DNA of 28,688 nucleotides from Gryganskiella cystojenkinii. Its lineage: Eukaryota > Mortierellomycota > Mortierellomycetes > Mortierellales > Mortierellaceae. Under the pieces are notes generated by a model, which was not told where the DNA came from, did not search any database, and saw only the letters and a program-made list of their open reading frames with translations. Within the stretch, counting starts at the first letter, position 1. Every line of letters starts with the position of its first letter. The DNA lies in NCBI GenBank assembly GCA_015852425.1, contig JAAAIG010000495.1:1-28688 (forward strand), in the 5' to 3' direction. This document shows positions 10,325-21,351 of this stretch, in pieces. The position numbers and the translations under genes were made by a program.

Positions 10325-13300
10325 ATGAGCGCTGTGTCCCCTCCTCACGAGACAGCTTCTTCTTCTTTATCTTCTTCTCTCTCTACTACTTCTTCCTCTT
10401 CTACCTCATCCTCTTCCTCCTCACAACAACAACGAGCAAAAACCACTGTCGCCCTCAACACTGATCCACTCTCACAACCGCCCTTGGTTGTAGACGCTGC
10501 TGTCTTCGCTACGTCAGGTTTACCTATTGGTCAAGACACTTTTCTCTCTTCACAGATCAATCCTCCGACGATGCTGAAAGTCCAACAACAGACCAACAGC
10601 GACGTACTGGATCGATCACCTGGCGGTCTCAAAGGAGGTCTCTCATCCTCTATCGTGGCCTCCGCAGAGAACACCACGAGTATCGAAGACTTTCACCCTC
10701 TTGCAGGCGGACTGACCACCAACCGAGCAGTTCACACTCGCACGGCACCAGCAAAGGTCAGGGCAAGCGCCAAGCAATCGCAGGGTCCAAAGGGTTCCCT
10801 CTCCGGGATCGACGACAAGGACCATCACACTGAGCCAATTAATAGTCGGCAGGATGAAATAGTAACAAAAGGTAGCAGGATACACACCAGCGAGAGCAGT
10901 CAGGATAGCCATCACCAGGACCGCAGGAGTATAGAACGTAACCCAGATGGTGGCGGTGACCCCCTTGCAACACTTGCACCTGAGAGCGCAGTCAAGAAGG
11001 ATCTTGTTCACAGTACCGTCAACGGCAGCAACAACCCCCGATCACTGTCATCATTGTCAACATTTTCTCCTTCGTCTGGACTCAGATCTGATCGGGTTAC
11101 AGAAACGCCAAGCGCCGCGGATCAACCAACTTCTCAACAACTCCTATCGACCAATGGACCCTTGTCTCCATCATCACCATTAAAGTCACGACCCCGAACG
11201 CTGAGTGCACCTACAAGGAATCAAGTCGATCACGGGCATGCTACCGACTCGGACTTGGATGCACGACCTTTCACGATGCAGGCCTCCGTTGTCGTCGCCA
11301 CCACTGAGGGATCGGTCCGAAAAAACATTCTCGATCCTTTACTGTCGTCACAGTCAACAACGTCCGAGCGTGAGAAGGTGCACGCTCCGATATCGAGGAG
11401 ACGTCTTTCTTCGGCAGGACATCATCAACTTTCATCGTCAATCACTGCTCAACATCCAGCATTGGAGCACTTGAGCGATATGGGACCGCTGGAGCTGGAG
11501 CGGGAGATCGACTCAGGCGTTCATTGGGACCACGATCCCGTCTCTACCGCAAAACGGTCCTCGTCTGCGTCTGCGTCTGTACCCTCTTCCAGCAGGAACA
11601 GTGGCACAAGCGCTTCTATACCCGAAGAACCGGCTGAGCACGGTCAAGCCGTCCATCATACGCACTCGTCCTCAACCTTGGTCTCGAACAGCAGCTCAGT
11701 GTCTTCACAGTCCGGCGCAGGGACCTTGTCAGGACCAGGACGGCGATTAAGAGGCGACCGGGACGGACCGAGTTGGGATGGAGATCATCCACTGCTACTG
11801 GATTTCACGATGGAACCCGAGCTCCTCGAGGAAGAGGAAGCCGCAGCAACGGACGGTCTACCGAAAACCGGTAACAGCAGCAGTGCACTGCGGGACCGTA
11901 CAATGTCTAGCCTACGCCACAAGGGTCACAGCATGAGCGTGGATACTGCACATGAGTCCAGCAAACATACGACAGCGACTGGCGTTTCATTTCAAGTATC
12001 AGAGTCGCCCTCCTCGAGCTTATCTCGACGGAGGAGAAATGTCTCTCGAACCCAGGAAGACCTGGACGACCATAAGGACTTAGGTCACTCGAGGACCATG
12101 ACCACGACCGAGTCTGTAGGGAAAAGGGTTATCATCCATCAAGTCGCCCTCACAGATACCCTTGCTGGTATTGCACTCTACTATGGGATTCAGGTAAAGA
12201 GTCTTTTTTTTTTATTACCGACTTTGTCATATGCCTTTACATTACGGTGATCGAGTCTTAACAGTTCATATTGATCACGGATATTCATCTTTTTTAATAT
12301 GAACTCGTCTAACAGGTCCCAATCCTAAAGAAATCCAACAAACTGTGGACAAACGACTCAATCCACACTCGAAAATACCTGTATATACCCTTCGAGGATT
12401 GTTCGGTCACTCGTCAGGAAGGAGTCTTGGTCGATGAGAGCTCACACTCCGTGCTGCTGCCACAACGGAGGCAAACTTCACAAAGTCGAACTGGACCCTT
12501 TGCTGGAGGCCAGGCCTCTTCGTTTACTCCGTCACGCATGTCGACATATGATCCGACTTTGAGCAGCAACAACAGTTTACCGAGCTCACATGGAGGACGT
12601 CATCTCTCGGGCTACCGCCCTGGTATGGATCCCTCCTCATTTTCTTCAGAAACACCAGAGATCTCGGCTGTGGCGGCAGGAATGCTACCGATCCCGGTAA
12701 CGTTGTCATCCTCAACATCAATACCAGTCTCATTCTCTACAATATCACCTCGTTTGGGTACTTGGACAGACTCCAAAACGGTCGCAGCACCGCCGATGCC
12801 GTCTTCGCCTACGATTACGACCTTTCTGAGGAAATCGGATTACAACAACCATTCATCAGTGACGCCTCTTTCGCCAGCGCGGGTCGCCACGACGACTACT
12901 GCAAGGGATGGCCACACAGTCTCGGAAAGTTTACCAGACACAGTCATCGTCGCTCCCTCTATGACACATGAGGCTCTAGCGGCAAGGTTCAAGGAGATGG
13001 ATATCGTTTCGGCAGAGCAGCTACGTAAGAGTCAGCAAGCTCGGGAACAAGAGTTGAGGACAAATCCGATTCACCATCGACACAGGACCTCAGACCTTCG
13101 ACAATATGCTCACCTACAGCAACAACTGCCCACTCGATCAATTGACGAAGGTTCTATCTCGTCGTCGAGTGCAAGCTCAAGGACCTCAGTCGAGACAAGC
13201 GGGATTCGTGAATTGATCGTGAAATCGGGACAGCAGGGCAGTAGAGGAGGCTCGGCTTTCGGGCACGCTGTCGACAGTGGGATCAACCCTGGGAGTGCCA

Positions 13301-14613
13301 TTCAACAAAGAGTCGAAGAACTCGAGGAGGATGAGCTGCACCAAGATGACGATCAGACATCCAAGTCATCGGACGGGACGACCCCCTTTGTAACTTTTGG
13401 TCATCACCAACATATCTACCAGAGCTACTACCCCGGCAGTGCCAGCGGTAGCTCCCATCATGGACTCGAGGACTCGACGTCATCTTCATCATCGAGGGAG
13501 GCAGTGGCTGAGCAACCAAGGCGACAAGAACTCATCACGGTCCCGGAGGGAATGTTGTCCTTTTTCCCGTCTCCTGAACATTCAAAGCGGTTAGAGACGC
13601 CTCAGTCCATCTCGAAACTACAATATCGAGATGGCCCTTATCAGACCTCGCCTGCTTCGACCATTTCTTCGACAACGTCCAGTACAACAGGCAATCGGCG
13701 TGACGGCTCCTCGAGAACTGGTGCTAACGGAGTTAAAACCAAGAGTCGGACCTCCCTCGGCGAACAGACCTTTGAAGCTCCCAACTCATCTGGAACATCT
13801 TCTCAATCGGCACCACGACCGACTACAACAATTAGGCGGACGGATTCGTCAGGAACCTCTGCTTCACTAGAGCCTCAAACGCTACCCTCGTCTTCAACTT
13901 CATCGACCAAGAATCCGTACTCCAAGACCGTGCGAGCGAATAATGCTAGCAGTAGTGCATACAGTCCTCATAATTGGTCCCTCATGGGCGAATCTCTGGT
14001 GGATGATCTTTTGGGAGCTGTTCGAGGTCCGCTCCAGATCGCGAGGCGGATGTACAACCTCTCCAGCTTTGGCTTTGGAGGCGCGACCTCTACGACAGGC
14101 TCAGGCAAAGAAGGCTATCAGGATTCTCCTAGTTTATCAAGAAGAGTCAGCAGTGGCGGCGGATCAAGAAGGTCGAGAAACGGACGAGGTAACCATAGGA
14201 ACTCGATCGGTTACGCGATCGAGCTGGATCAAGCCAAGACACCTCGGGTTCCAGCGCTGGAGATTGTCACACCTGCGGTGGTCGGAGGCGGAATCGTGAA
14301 GAGGATGCCAACGAACGAGTCGATTGAATCCGGTGGATCGAGACCCTCGGGTCGAGGCAGCATGCGTCGCAAGAGCAGTTCTGGAAGCAGCGGCGGTCAT
14401 GGCCATGGACCTCGTCAAGGAAGCACGAGCAGCACCAGTAATGATGGCAGCAACACTGTGCGAAAACGATCGTTGAGGTCTTCGAACCCGGTCAATCATG
14501 GTGCACTCATGGCGTTGGTCAACGAGTTGGATAAGGACAAGAAGGAGAAAGAGAAGCGGGGTCAGTCTTTTACTAGTGGAAAGGGCAATGCTGCCGCTGT
14601 AGAGAGGAGCTAA
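10325..14613 (+). CDS. Large intracellular LysM-domain protein, mostly disordered
   Basis: Two exons, 10325-12193 and 12316-14613, with a 122-nt phase-0 intron inside the LysM domain; 1388 residues. The domain spans about residues 602-657: VIIHQVALTDTLAGIALYYG, then after the splice VPILKKSNKLWTNDSIHTR and YLYIP. This is the eukaryotic intracellular LysM type seen in LYSMD and OXR1/NCOA7 relatives (DTLaGIAl.Yg, LK..N.LW..DSIh). It differs from secreted chitin-binding LysM effectors, and from this start there is no signal peptide. Nearly all the rest is Ser/Thr/Pro/Gln/His-rich and predicted disordered. One ordered patch (about 1180-1215, VDDLLGAVRGPLQIARRMYN) may be an amphipathic helix or binding segment. 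The molecular role of such proteins is unknown; I do not infer chitin binding. The start was chosen as the first ATG after the pyrimidine-rich leader; an upstream in-frame start at 9986 would add 113 low-complexity residues. Confidence 0.85.
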
Positions 14614-14679
14614 AAAAAATATAGAATATCGTACTTACACCGTACGAAAAACAGCCACCGTTATTGGATGCGTTGAAAT

Positions 14680-15200
14680 CCTTTGAAGAGTCTCGATGGA
14701 CTGGACCCGCTTTTTTTGTTTTAGTCCTTGTTACAAATCATCTCATCCACTGCGGATAATTAACCTCGATACGCCTCCGGATATCCAATTAACCGAAAAG
14801 ATCTCACTAATCGAGAGACATTCTCGTTTGAAGAATTTCGATGTAGTAGACTCTGTTTTTTTTTTTTGTTTTCGTCCTTGCTACAAATCATCTCATCCAC
14901 TGCGGATAATTAACCTCGATTTTCCTCCGGATATCCAATTATCCGAAATGATCTCACTAATCGAGAGACGTTCTCCTTTGAAGAATTTCGATGGAGTAGA
15001 CTCTGCTTTTTTTTTTTTGTTTTCGTCCTTGCTACAAATCATCCCATCCACTGCGTTCTCTTTGACGACTTCAACAAAGAATTGGACAATTAACGGAGAA
15101 TTGACTCTTGAGGATCTCTCGATCTCATCTGGACATCCAATTAAATTACGATCCGAAACCGATTTCACTAATAGAGAGACTTTCATGAGACGAACTCAGT
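14680..15200 (+). repeat. Imperfect tandem repeat array, period about 145-150 nt
   Basis: TTTGAAG..TTCGATG recurs at 14682, 14827 and 14977 (spacing 145 and 150). Each unit contains a T run of 8-13, GTTTTCGTCCTTGCTACAAA, CATCTCATCCACTGCGGATA, GGATATCCAATTA and CACTAATCGAGAGAC. The third unit matches closely up to 15055. It then continues in diverged form with insertions: GGACATCCAATTA near 15132 and CACTAATAGAGAGAC near 15167. The array starts 67 nt after the LysM stop, so it may lie in that gene's 3' UTR. An ORF runs through it (14696-15277), but the diverged copy keeps similarity in another frame, so I read it as non-coding. Confidence 0.9.
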
Positions 15201-15460
15201 TAAAAAACAGTGATCACTGGTTAAAAACGTCTTTTTTACAACATCTTGCGAAACTGATTTGTCACAAACGAACATAAGGGCATTGGGAGTAATCGAAAAA
15301 ACAGCCTCTTCTGACTAATGGACAAAAACCGCTAGCATTAAGACGATCCTACATATATATATAAGAAAGACCATGATGTTTTCATCGTCAGCAACAAGCA
15401 AGTCTAATCTTTATAATCTTATCAGCCTAATCAATCTCCATATCCCATCCAAGGAACAGT
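15201..15460. promoter_or_regulatory. Promoter of the ene-reductase gene with TATA box
   Basis: TATATATATAAG lies at 15354-15365, about 96-107 nt before the ATG at 15461, a normal TATA distance. Two ATGs at 15373-15378 are out of frame and lie so close to the TATA box that they are probably upstream of the transcript start. I see no other obvious site. Confidence 0.6.
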
Positions 15461-16738
15461 ATGCCATCCCTTCAAGATACCACAGACGCGATCGCGGACC
15501 TCACTTTGAACAAGATCCACTTTAAAGAAGAGCAAAAACTATTCCCTCAAGAACACTATTTTATCGAGCAGCCCGTTGCACCAGGCTCTTATCTTGGCCC
15601 CATCGACGCGTCGTTGCCTGATGCTGACAAAGTCCCCCTAGTTTTCCAACCCTTCCAAGTCAAGAATCTGACTCTCGCCAACAGATTCGTCGTCGCACCC
15701 ATGGCCCAGCTCTCTTCCCAAGATGGCTTCTTTACCGACTACCATCTTGTCCATCTCGGCTCTTTTGCCATCCATGGTGCCGGACTCATCGTCGCCGAGG
15801 CCACAGCGGTCTCGCCCGAGGGCCGTATCACTCCTGCAGACTCGGGTCTTTGGGCCGACCATCATATCCCGGGATTGAAACGCATCGCCGATTTTATTCA
15901 CGCTCAGGGATCCAAACTATCCGTGCAGATTGGGCACGCGGGTAGAAAGGGATCGATCGAATCCTGGTACACCAAAGACATACCCGAATCCAAGTTCTGG
16001 AAGGATAACGTTCTCGCACCAAGTGGTGGCAAGGACTTCCAGTGGGACCAAGCGTATAATGTACCCCGAGAACTCTCTGTCGAGGAGATTGATCGCATCG
16101 TTAAGGATTTCGGAAGAGCCGCCGCACGGGCAGACAAGGCCGGGGCCGACACGGTCGAACTCCATGGCGCCCATGGCTACCTGATCCACCAATTCCTTTC
16201 CCCTGTCAGTAATCACCGTACAGATAGATATGGTGGCTCGCCCGAGAACCGAGCCCGGTTCTTGCTCGAGGTCGTTCAATCCGTTCGTGAGAACTTCTCG
16301 GCCGAAAAGCCCATCATGCTCAGAGTCTCGGCCACGGATTTCATTGAACATTTGACAGATAAGCCCTCTTGGGACTTGGATCAAACTGTTCAGATTGCGA
16401 AATGGGTCAGAGACGCCGGAGTCGATATCTTTCATGTCTCGTCTGGTGGCAACACGGCCGAACAAAAGATCAAGGTCTCTCCAGGTTACCAGGTTCCGTT
16501 TGCGGAACGGGTCAAGAGAGAGGTCCCCGGGTTGGTTGTGATTGCTGTCGGTCTCATTAGAGAGGGTAAACAGGCGGACGAGGTTTTGGAACAGGAAAGA
16601 GCTGACCTGGTCGCGATCGGTCGTGGGTTCTTGAGACACCCCAACTTTGTCATCAACGCTGCAGAGTCCTTGAACGTGAAGACCAAATTCTCTCAACAAT
16701 ATGAACGAGGACGAGGCACTCCCTTAAGCGCTTATTAA
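15461..16738 (+). CDS. Old Yellow Enzyme family NADH:flavin oxidoreductase (YqjM-like ene-reductase)
   Basis: One exon, 425 residues. OYE enzymes are FMN-containing TIM barrels that reduce activated C=C bonds of enals, enones and quinones with NAD(P)H. The barrel starts near residue 60 with FQPFQVKNLTLANRFVVAPM. Later come AEATAVSPEGRI, VQIGHAGRK (Gln156), the substrate-binding His235/His238 pair followed by Tyr240 (LHGAHGY), FLSPVSNHRTDRYGGSPENR, LRVSATD (Arg288), SPGYQVPFA and IGRGFLRHP (Arg388). All match the thermophilic-like or class III group typified by Bacillus YqjM. Two differences stand out. The YqjM redox-tuning Cys26 and active-site Tyr28 (PMCMYSS) are Ala82 and Leu84 here (PMAQLSS). 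There is also a roughly 60-residue N-terminal extension absent from bacterial forms. No signal peptide is seen, so it is probably cytosolic. Lack of introns, unlike most neighbours, and the bacterial-type subfamily allow an old horizontal origin, though this is unproven. Confidence 0.95.
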   Translation: MPSLQDTTDAIADLTLNKIHFKEEQKLFPQEHYFIEQPVAPGSYLGPIDASLPDADKVPLVFQPFQVKNLTLANRFVVAPMAQLSSQDGFFTDYHLVHLGSFAIHGAGLIVAEATAVSPEGRITPADSGLWADHHIPGLKRIADFIHAQGSKLSVQIGHAGRKGSIESWYTKDIPESKFWKDNVLAPSGGKDFQWDQAYNVPRELSVEEIDRIVKDFGRAAARADKAGADTVELHGAHGYLIHQFLSPVSNHRTDRYGGSPENRARFLLEVVQSVRENFSAEKPIMLRVSATDFIEHLTDKPSWDLDQTVQIAKWVRDAGVDIFHVSSGGNTAEQKIKVSPGYQVPFAERVKREVPGLVVIAVGLIREGKQADEVLEQERADLVAIGRGFLRHPNFVINAAESLNVKTKFSQQYERGRGTPLSAY

Positions 16739-17636
16739 TAAAAGAAAAGTATCACGCGGCTGGTACAAAGGCACATGGGATTTGGGAAGGCTGAAATTGG
16801 TGGCAAAAAGGTTGGGAATATGAAAAATCACCATTTGGCTGAAAATCGTCCAAGTGTAGTAGTAAAGGAGTAGGTGTTCAACCGTCGCCTAAAAATCGTT
16901 CTTTGGTGCGTCAAGAGCCTTCAAAATCGCATAGGATTTGTGCATTTGTGGTTTATACAAATTGGTGGCGCGGATCTTCGAGGTCTTTGCGGTCGCTCAA
17001 ATCCATTCTGCAATGTCCTCCTCTATCAACTCAACAGATTCTTTTGCCCCAATTTCATTCTGCCCGAATCCCATGCATAACAACTTTGAATCATTCCCAA
17101 GCAGCCATAACATCTTTTCGACCCGAGAGAATATCTAGGGGTCTCTAAAATGAGGTCGCCTGAAACGACGACAGTTCTTCATTGTGCTTTGAAACTTCGC
17201 CCATGATAGACATTAGCCAGCAACTTTTTATCTCTATCGATTTGTTGCGTGAACTCACGCGCATTTTTGTATTTTTTTTGTTTTGGAGATTGAAGTTCTT
17301 CGTGTTTTATTTTGTTCGCAATGACGGTGTTTGTGTTTGACGTCGTCCATGATCTCAGTTGTGTGCAAATCGCAAGTTTGGGAGTGAAGAAATTATGTAC
17401 AGAATATGCTAATAAGAACAAAAAGAAAAAGATTGATAGTCAGAACACCTCTCCTTGCCTCCTCTTGTATCAGTCATTCCCCCTTTTGCCTCTTGCGACA
17501 TCTTACCTTCCATGTTTGCCCATATCAAATGAGAAAGAGACATGAAAAAAGATAAGAAGAGATCAAAGGGTCATGTCTGCTAAGAAAGCAGGAAGAAAAT
17601 AAAGAGCAAGGAGAGAACAAGAAACAAAGTCCTTTT
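16739..17636. other. Convergent intergenic region, no gene seen
   Basis: About 900 nt between two genes that end toward each other. ORFs here are under 85 residues, overlap in several frames and have no recognisable character. It presumably holds both 3' UTRs; nothing structured stands out. Confidence 0.6.
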
Positions 17637-20600
17637 CTAAGGAGATCGCTTCTTGCGAGGTTGACCGAGAGGAAGTGTCCACATCCACTCGATCAACTTC
17701 TCTCGTGCCTCACGACGTGCCTGGATGAGCTCCGCACGAGTCATCCCTGCAAAGCGAGCTTTGATCGGGATGTTCGTCCAGTCTGGCCGAGGGCGTTCTG
17801 GCTCGTCAGGGAGCGGTGACAAAGTTGGTCGCGGAAGTGCAAAGCCATCCCCCGACATTTGGACATAGCCGCTTGTCGTGGGAGTTGCCCTATTGAGCAA
17901 CCCCTTTTGAGATCGAATGGCTCCTCCTTCCGTACCTCTCTCTTTGTTCACACCACCGCTCGCCATGACAGCAGTCAATGATGATTGCTCGCCTTCTGCT
18001 CTTCGGATCCCACTGGGCGAACTCATGGTCAGATATGGCTTGTATCGGTTGGCTGCTGACGTCGGCGCCGACGCTGGTGTTGATGCGACAATCTCTGGTG
18101 CACGACTCACCATCGGAGTTGGGGTGGTCGCGGTTGGATTCATGGTCACCACACTGGTGCCAATATCGGTTCTCATACTGCTATTGATGCTAGTTGATCC
18201 AAGTTCCGACTGCATGCCTTGCTGACGGTTGCCCACTCCCAAGTCAGCCTCACTGTCTCGTGTGGCTTCCATAAATTGGACTCTGATATCCGGCGATGGT
18301 CCCGCGCTAGAGGAAGAAGAGGACGATCTACGTTGAGAGGATGAAGCTACTGTACCGTTGGATCCAGCCTCAGAAGAAGATGCCACATCGCCGCCCATCT
18401 CTGCCATCTCCACGTCCACCTGCTTTAAACTCTCGGTATCAGCTGTCATCGTCGTATCCTTCTTGGGTGAGATCACTGTTGAATTAGACATCGCCACAGA
18501 ATTTGAGGCATCTTGCTTTTCCTCATCATCCGACTGATCTATATCCATGTCCACATCAGACTCTTCGCCGACCAAGGAACTTTCGCCAGTCATGGATTCT
18601 TCTTCTTCTCCTCCCATGACCAAGATATCATCCTTCATAGATCTCGCATCCGCAACAGAGTCGCTCGGAAGTTCGCCGGAGGCTCGCAAAAGGTCCTGCC
18701 GTTGCTTCTCCACTGCGCGCGAATGCTTGGCCGAGTGTGCCATCAAAATCTTCTTAGCTCTTTTTCCCTCCATTCCCGGCATCGCCGCGGCCCGAAGATA
18801 ACGCTGCAGCAGCTCTGGCGACATTTGCTCGGCCCAGACTCGATCTGGTAATACCCCGCTACCAACACCTGGAATTGCGGAAGAAGGACTCGGTAGAGGG
18901 GCTGTGCTATTCCACAAGGGGAGATAGGGGAGGAAGTCCTGTAGAGGAACGTCGGCCGGCAACATAGTCGGGAGCAGAACGCCTTGGATGTCGTAAATGT
19001 TATACAGGTGAATTTCGAATTCGGCCACAAGTGCCCTGACAAGATTAGGATCCATCGGTTTGACAGGCGGAAGCATGTCCATATTATGGACTCCAATCAA
19101 GAGCGACTCGTTCGGCACATCCAGCGGCGGGAGTCTGTTTCGTCTGGCAAGTTCCTGGAGGTATTCAGTATTCAAGCCGTAATACAATCCATCCTTGGTG
19201 AGAATAGTGCCAAAAGGCTTTCGCTTGGGCAGAAAGAGGCCCTTTTTGGGAGCGATACCAAACTTTGTGCAGTACAGACCCAGGAAAACATCCAGGGTCA
19301 TGCAGCAGAAGCCGCGACTGAGAGTGTGGATGATGGCTCTCAGAATGCATTCACCGGCAGCTTTTCTCGCGATTTTATCCGAGAACACTATTAGGTCACC
19401 AATAAAATAGGGGCAAATGATGTTGGTACCCTACTTCATATAATTATAGAAGAGAGGCAACAGTTATTAATAGCAAGCAATGACACTAACCTTTAGATCG
19501 CACGGGTTCTTGAACGGTGCGAGCAACAGCAGTTGACGGAGGTGCCGAAGAGGACTGAGCGGGAACAGCAGGCGGGATAACGGGTGCAGGCTGAGAAATG
19601 ACAACCGGCCTGGGGACGGTTGCTGCACGGTATGCGCTTGCTGTTGCAGTTGGTGCCGAGCCGGTAGCGAACCAGAGCCTCGCATCATCCATTGGCTCCT
19701 TTTTGACGCTGATGTGTTCAACAGAACGGGCCAAAAAGCTTGATGAACCACCTCGCTTAGAAGAGTGTTCTTGAGGAAATGAAGGCCGCTCTTGCGGTCT
19801 CGAGGATCGCTCTTGTGAGTTTCCTGTCGCCGCAACAGACACATACTTGAATGGAAGGGCAGATACCTGCGTTAATCGTGGCTGCTGCGTTGATCGTGGC
19901 TGTTGTGTTGAAAGCGCTGGCTGAGTCCGCTCCGGTGGTTGATCTACTTGCGTTGGCTGAGATTGTTGCGCTTGAGTCGAGAAAACAGAGTGATTCCATG
20001 ACCATGACGGCTGAGGTGGACTCGCCGTCCCGGGAGCCCGAGTGATTGGTAACAACGTAGGAGAGATTGCCGAGGGTGTCAGGGGTAGAATAAAAGCTAG
20101 ATTGTTCGATGAGGCTGTTTGGGATGGTGGGTGGTTGGGCACCATGACGCGGCTGGAAACGGGCATTGTTTTCGCAGGCGAGCTGCTGCTGGAGCTTCCG
20201 TTACTACTACTACCACCGTGGTGGCCGATGCTATTAGAACCAACACTAAGGTTGGTATTTTCAGCATTGCCCGTGGGGTCTTTTTCTTTGGGGAGGTCGG
20301 GCACATTTACAAGAAGGGCATCGATCTGCTGACGATATCTCTTCTCAAACTTTTCGACATCGGCCTTGAGCTTGTTCTTCAGGTCTTTAAACTCGGCCGA
20401 GACCGCAACGTACTCCTCCTTGTAGAGTCGAAACTTTTTTCTCTCCTCTTCCGAAGCGCCTGCTCCAGGCTTGGCAACTTTCCGTTTCAAGAGATCCTCG
20501 TTCCTTTTTGAGACTGGTGCCCGGCTCGTGCTGTAGTCGGTTTTGAGTCGTGCAATCTCGGCCTGGTGTTTCGTTCGGATGCTCTGATAGTCCCGCAGGA

Positions 20601-20882
20601 CTCCAGCATTCTTGGCGCGCTGCTTCTGGAGCTTTTCGTATTCCATCTGTGCCTGCATCATCTTTGGTGTGCGTGCGACCGGCTCTGGAGACGGGGTCTT
20701 ATTGAAGTGAGTAGGAACGAGGAAGAGAGAATGACGGAGTTGATTAGTTGTGGCAAAATAGTCGTCCGTTCAATCATATTTGCCACTGCAAATATTGTAA
20801 TTACCAATGGGGCTGGCTTTATAACTGCAGGCAAGGGCCGAGGACGCGGTATGGGTTTCTTTTTGTCGTTCGAGGATGGCAT
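17637..20882 (-). CDS. Coiled-coil protein of unknown function, 1011 residues
   Basis: Three exons: 20882-20805, 20697-19491 and 19387-17637. Phases agree (introns 107 and 103 nt). I do not recognise the family. The N-terminus is basic and Pro-rich (MPSSNDKKKPIPRPRPLP). Residues about 45-158 are charged helices in two blocks (EYEKLQKQRAKNAGVLRDYQ; EFKDLKNKLKADVEKFEKRY), likely coiled coil. Residues 159-428 are Ser/Pro/Gln-rich. Right after the second splice comes the best-ordered part (429-567), with AIIHTLSRGFCCMTLDVFLG, KPFGTILTKDGLYYGLN and LVAEFEIHLYNIYDIQGVL. A long acidic, Ser-rich disordered region follows. A short basic C-terminal helix ends the protein (RAELIQARREAREKLIEWMW, then PRKKRSP, a possible NLS). 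A scaffold or nuclear regulatory role is plausible but unproven. The second splice is the weakest point: acceptor AG at 19432-19431 would keep an open in-frame stretch (IICPYFIGDLIVFSDK) but needs a different donor. Two separate genes are a less likely reading. Confidence 0.72.
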
Positions 20883-21351
20883 TATGAATAGTGGCTTCTT
20901 TTTCGCTGTGCAATGTGTGAGTACTGTGCTTTGCTGTGCTGTGTATGATTTCTTTTTGAATGGATTTTTCCTACAGTCTCAAAGAAGTAAAGAATCCTGT
21001 TTGCTTAATTCAGCGGTCTTTTCTTTCTCCTCGGACGATAGGGATCCTTTGCTCCTCTTTGGGGCGCAGTGGAAGGGGGACAGAGGAAACGTGGTAATTG
21101 TTATTGAAGAAAGGAGTTTCTTCTTTTTTTGATTCCTCGTGTGTTTGCAATGACGGAAAAAGGACATCGCGGCCCTTAAGTTGGAAAGATCACGTGCAAC
21201 ATCAAGAACTGGTTCAACAATCAACAGGCAGGCAAGCCTTTTTCTTCACGACCTGGCTGACGATGAAGGCGCGATGAGAACACTTTCCGCAGAGAGTGGT
21301 CGAGAACACATTTAACATATAAGTTAAGTTATATTATAATAAATATCATCT
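20883..21351. other. Intergenic: promoter of the 20882 gene and 3' flank of chitin deacetylase 1
   Basis: No credible gene; the plus ORF that crosses from 20566 is antisense and low-complexity. An E-box CACGTG occurs near 21192. The last 60 nt before 21352 are A/T-rich, as expected for a fungal polyadenylation region of the minus-strand deacetylase. Confidence 0.5.

Noticed and set aside
14696..15277. Plus ORF of 193 residues through the tandem repeat
   Set aside because: Created by repeat units in one frame; the diverged copy aligns in a different frame and period lengths 145 and 150 are not multiples of three together, so selection for this protein is unlikely.
15917..16699. Antisense ORF of about 260 residues within the ene-reductase gene
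   Set aside because: Mirror of coding bias; no motifs, while the sense strand carries every OYE motif.
20566..21132. Plus-strand ORF of 188 residues overlapping the 5' part of the 1011-residue gene
   Set aside because: Antisense to a well-supported exon and Phe/Ser-rich beyond it; no family features.
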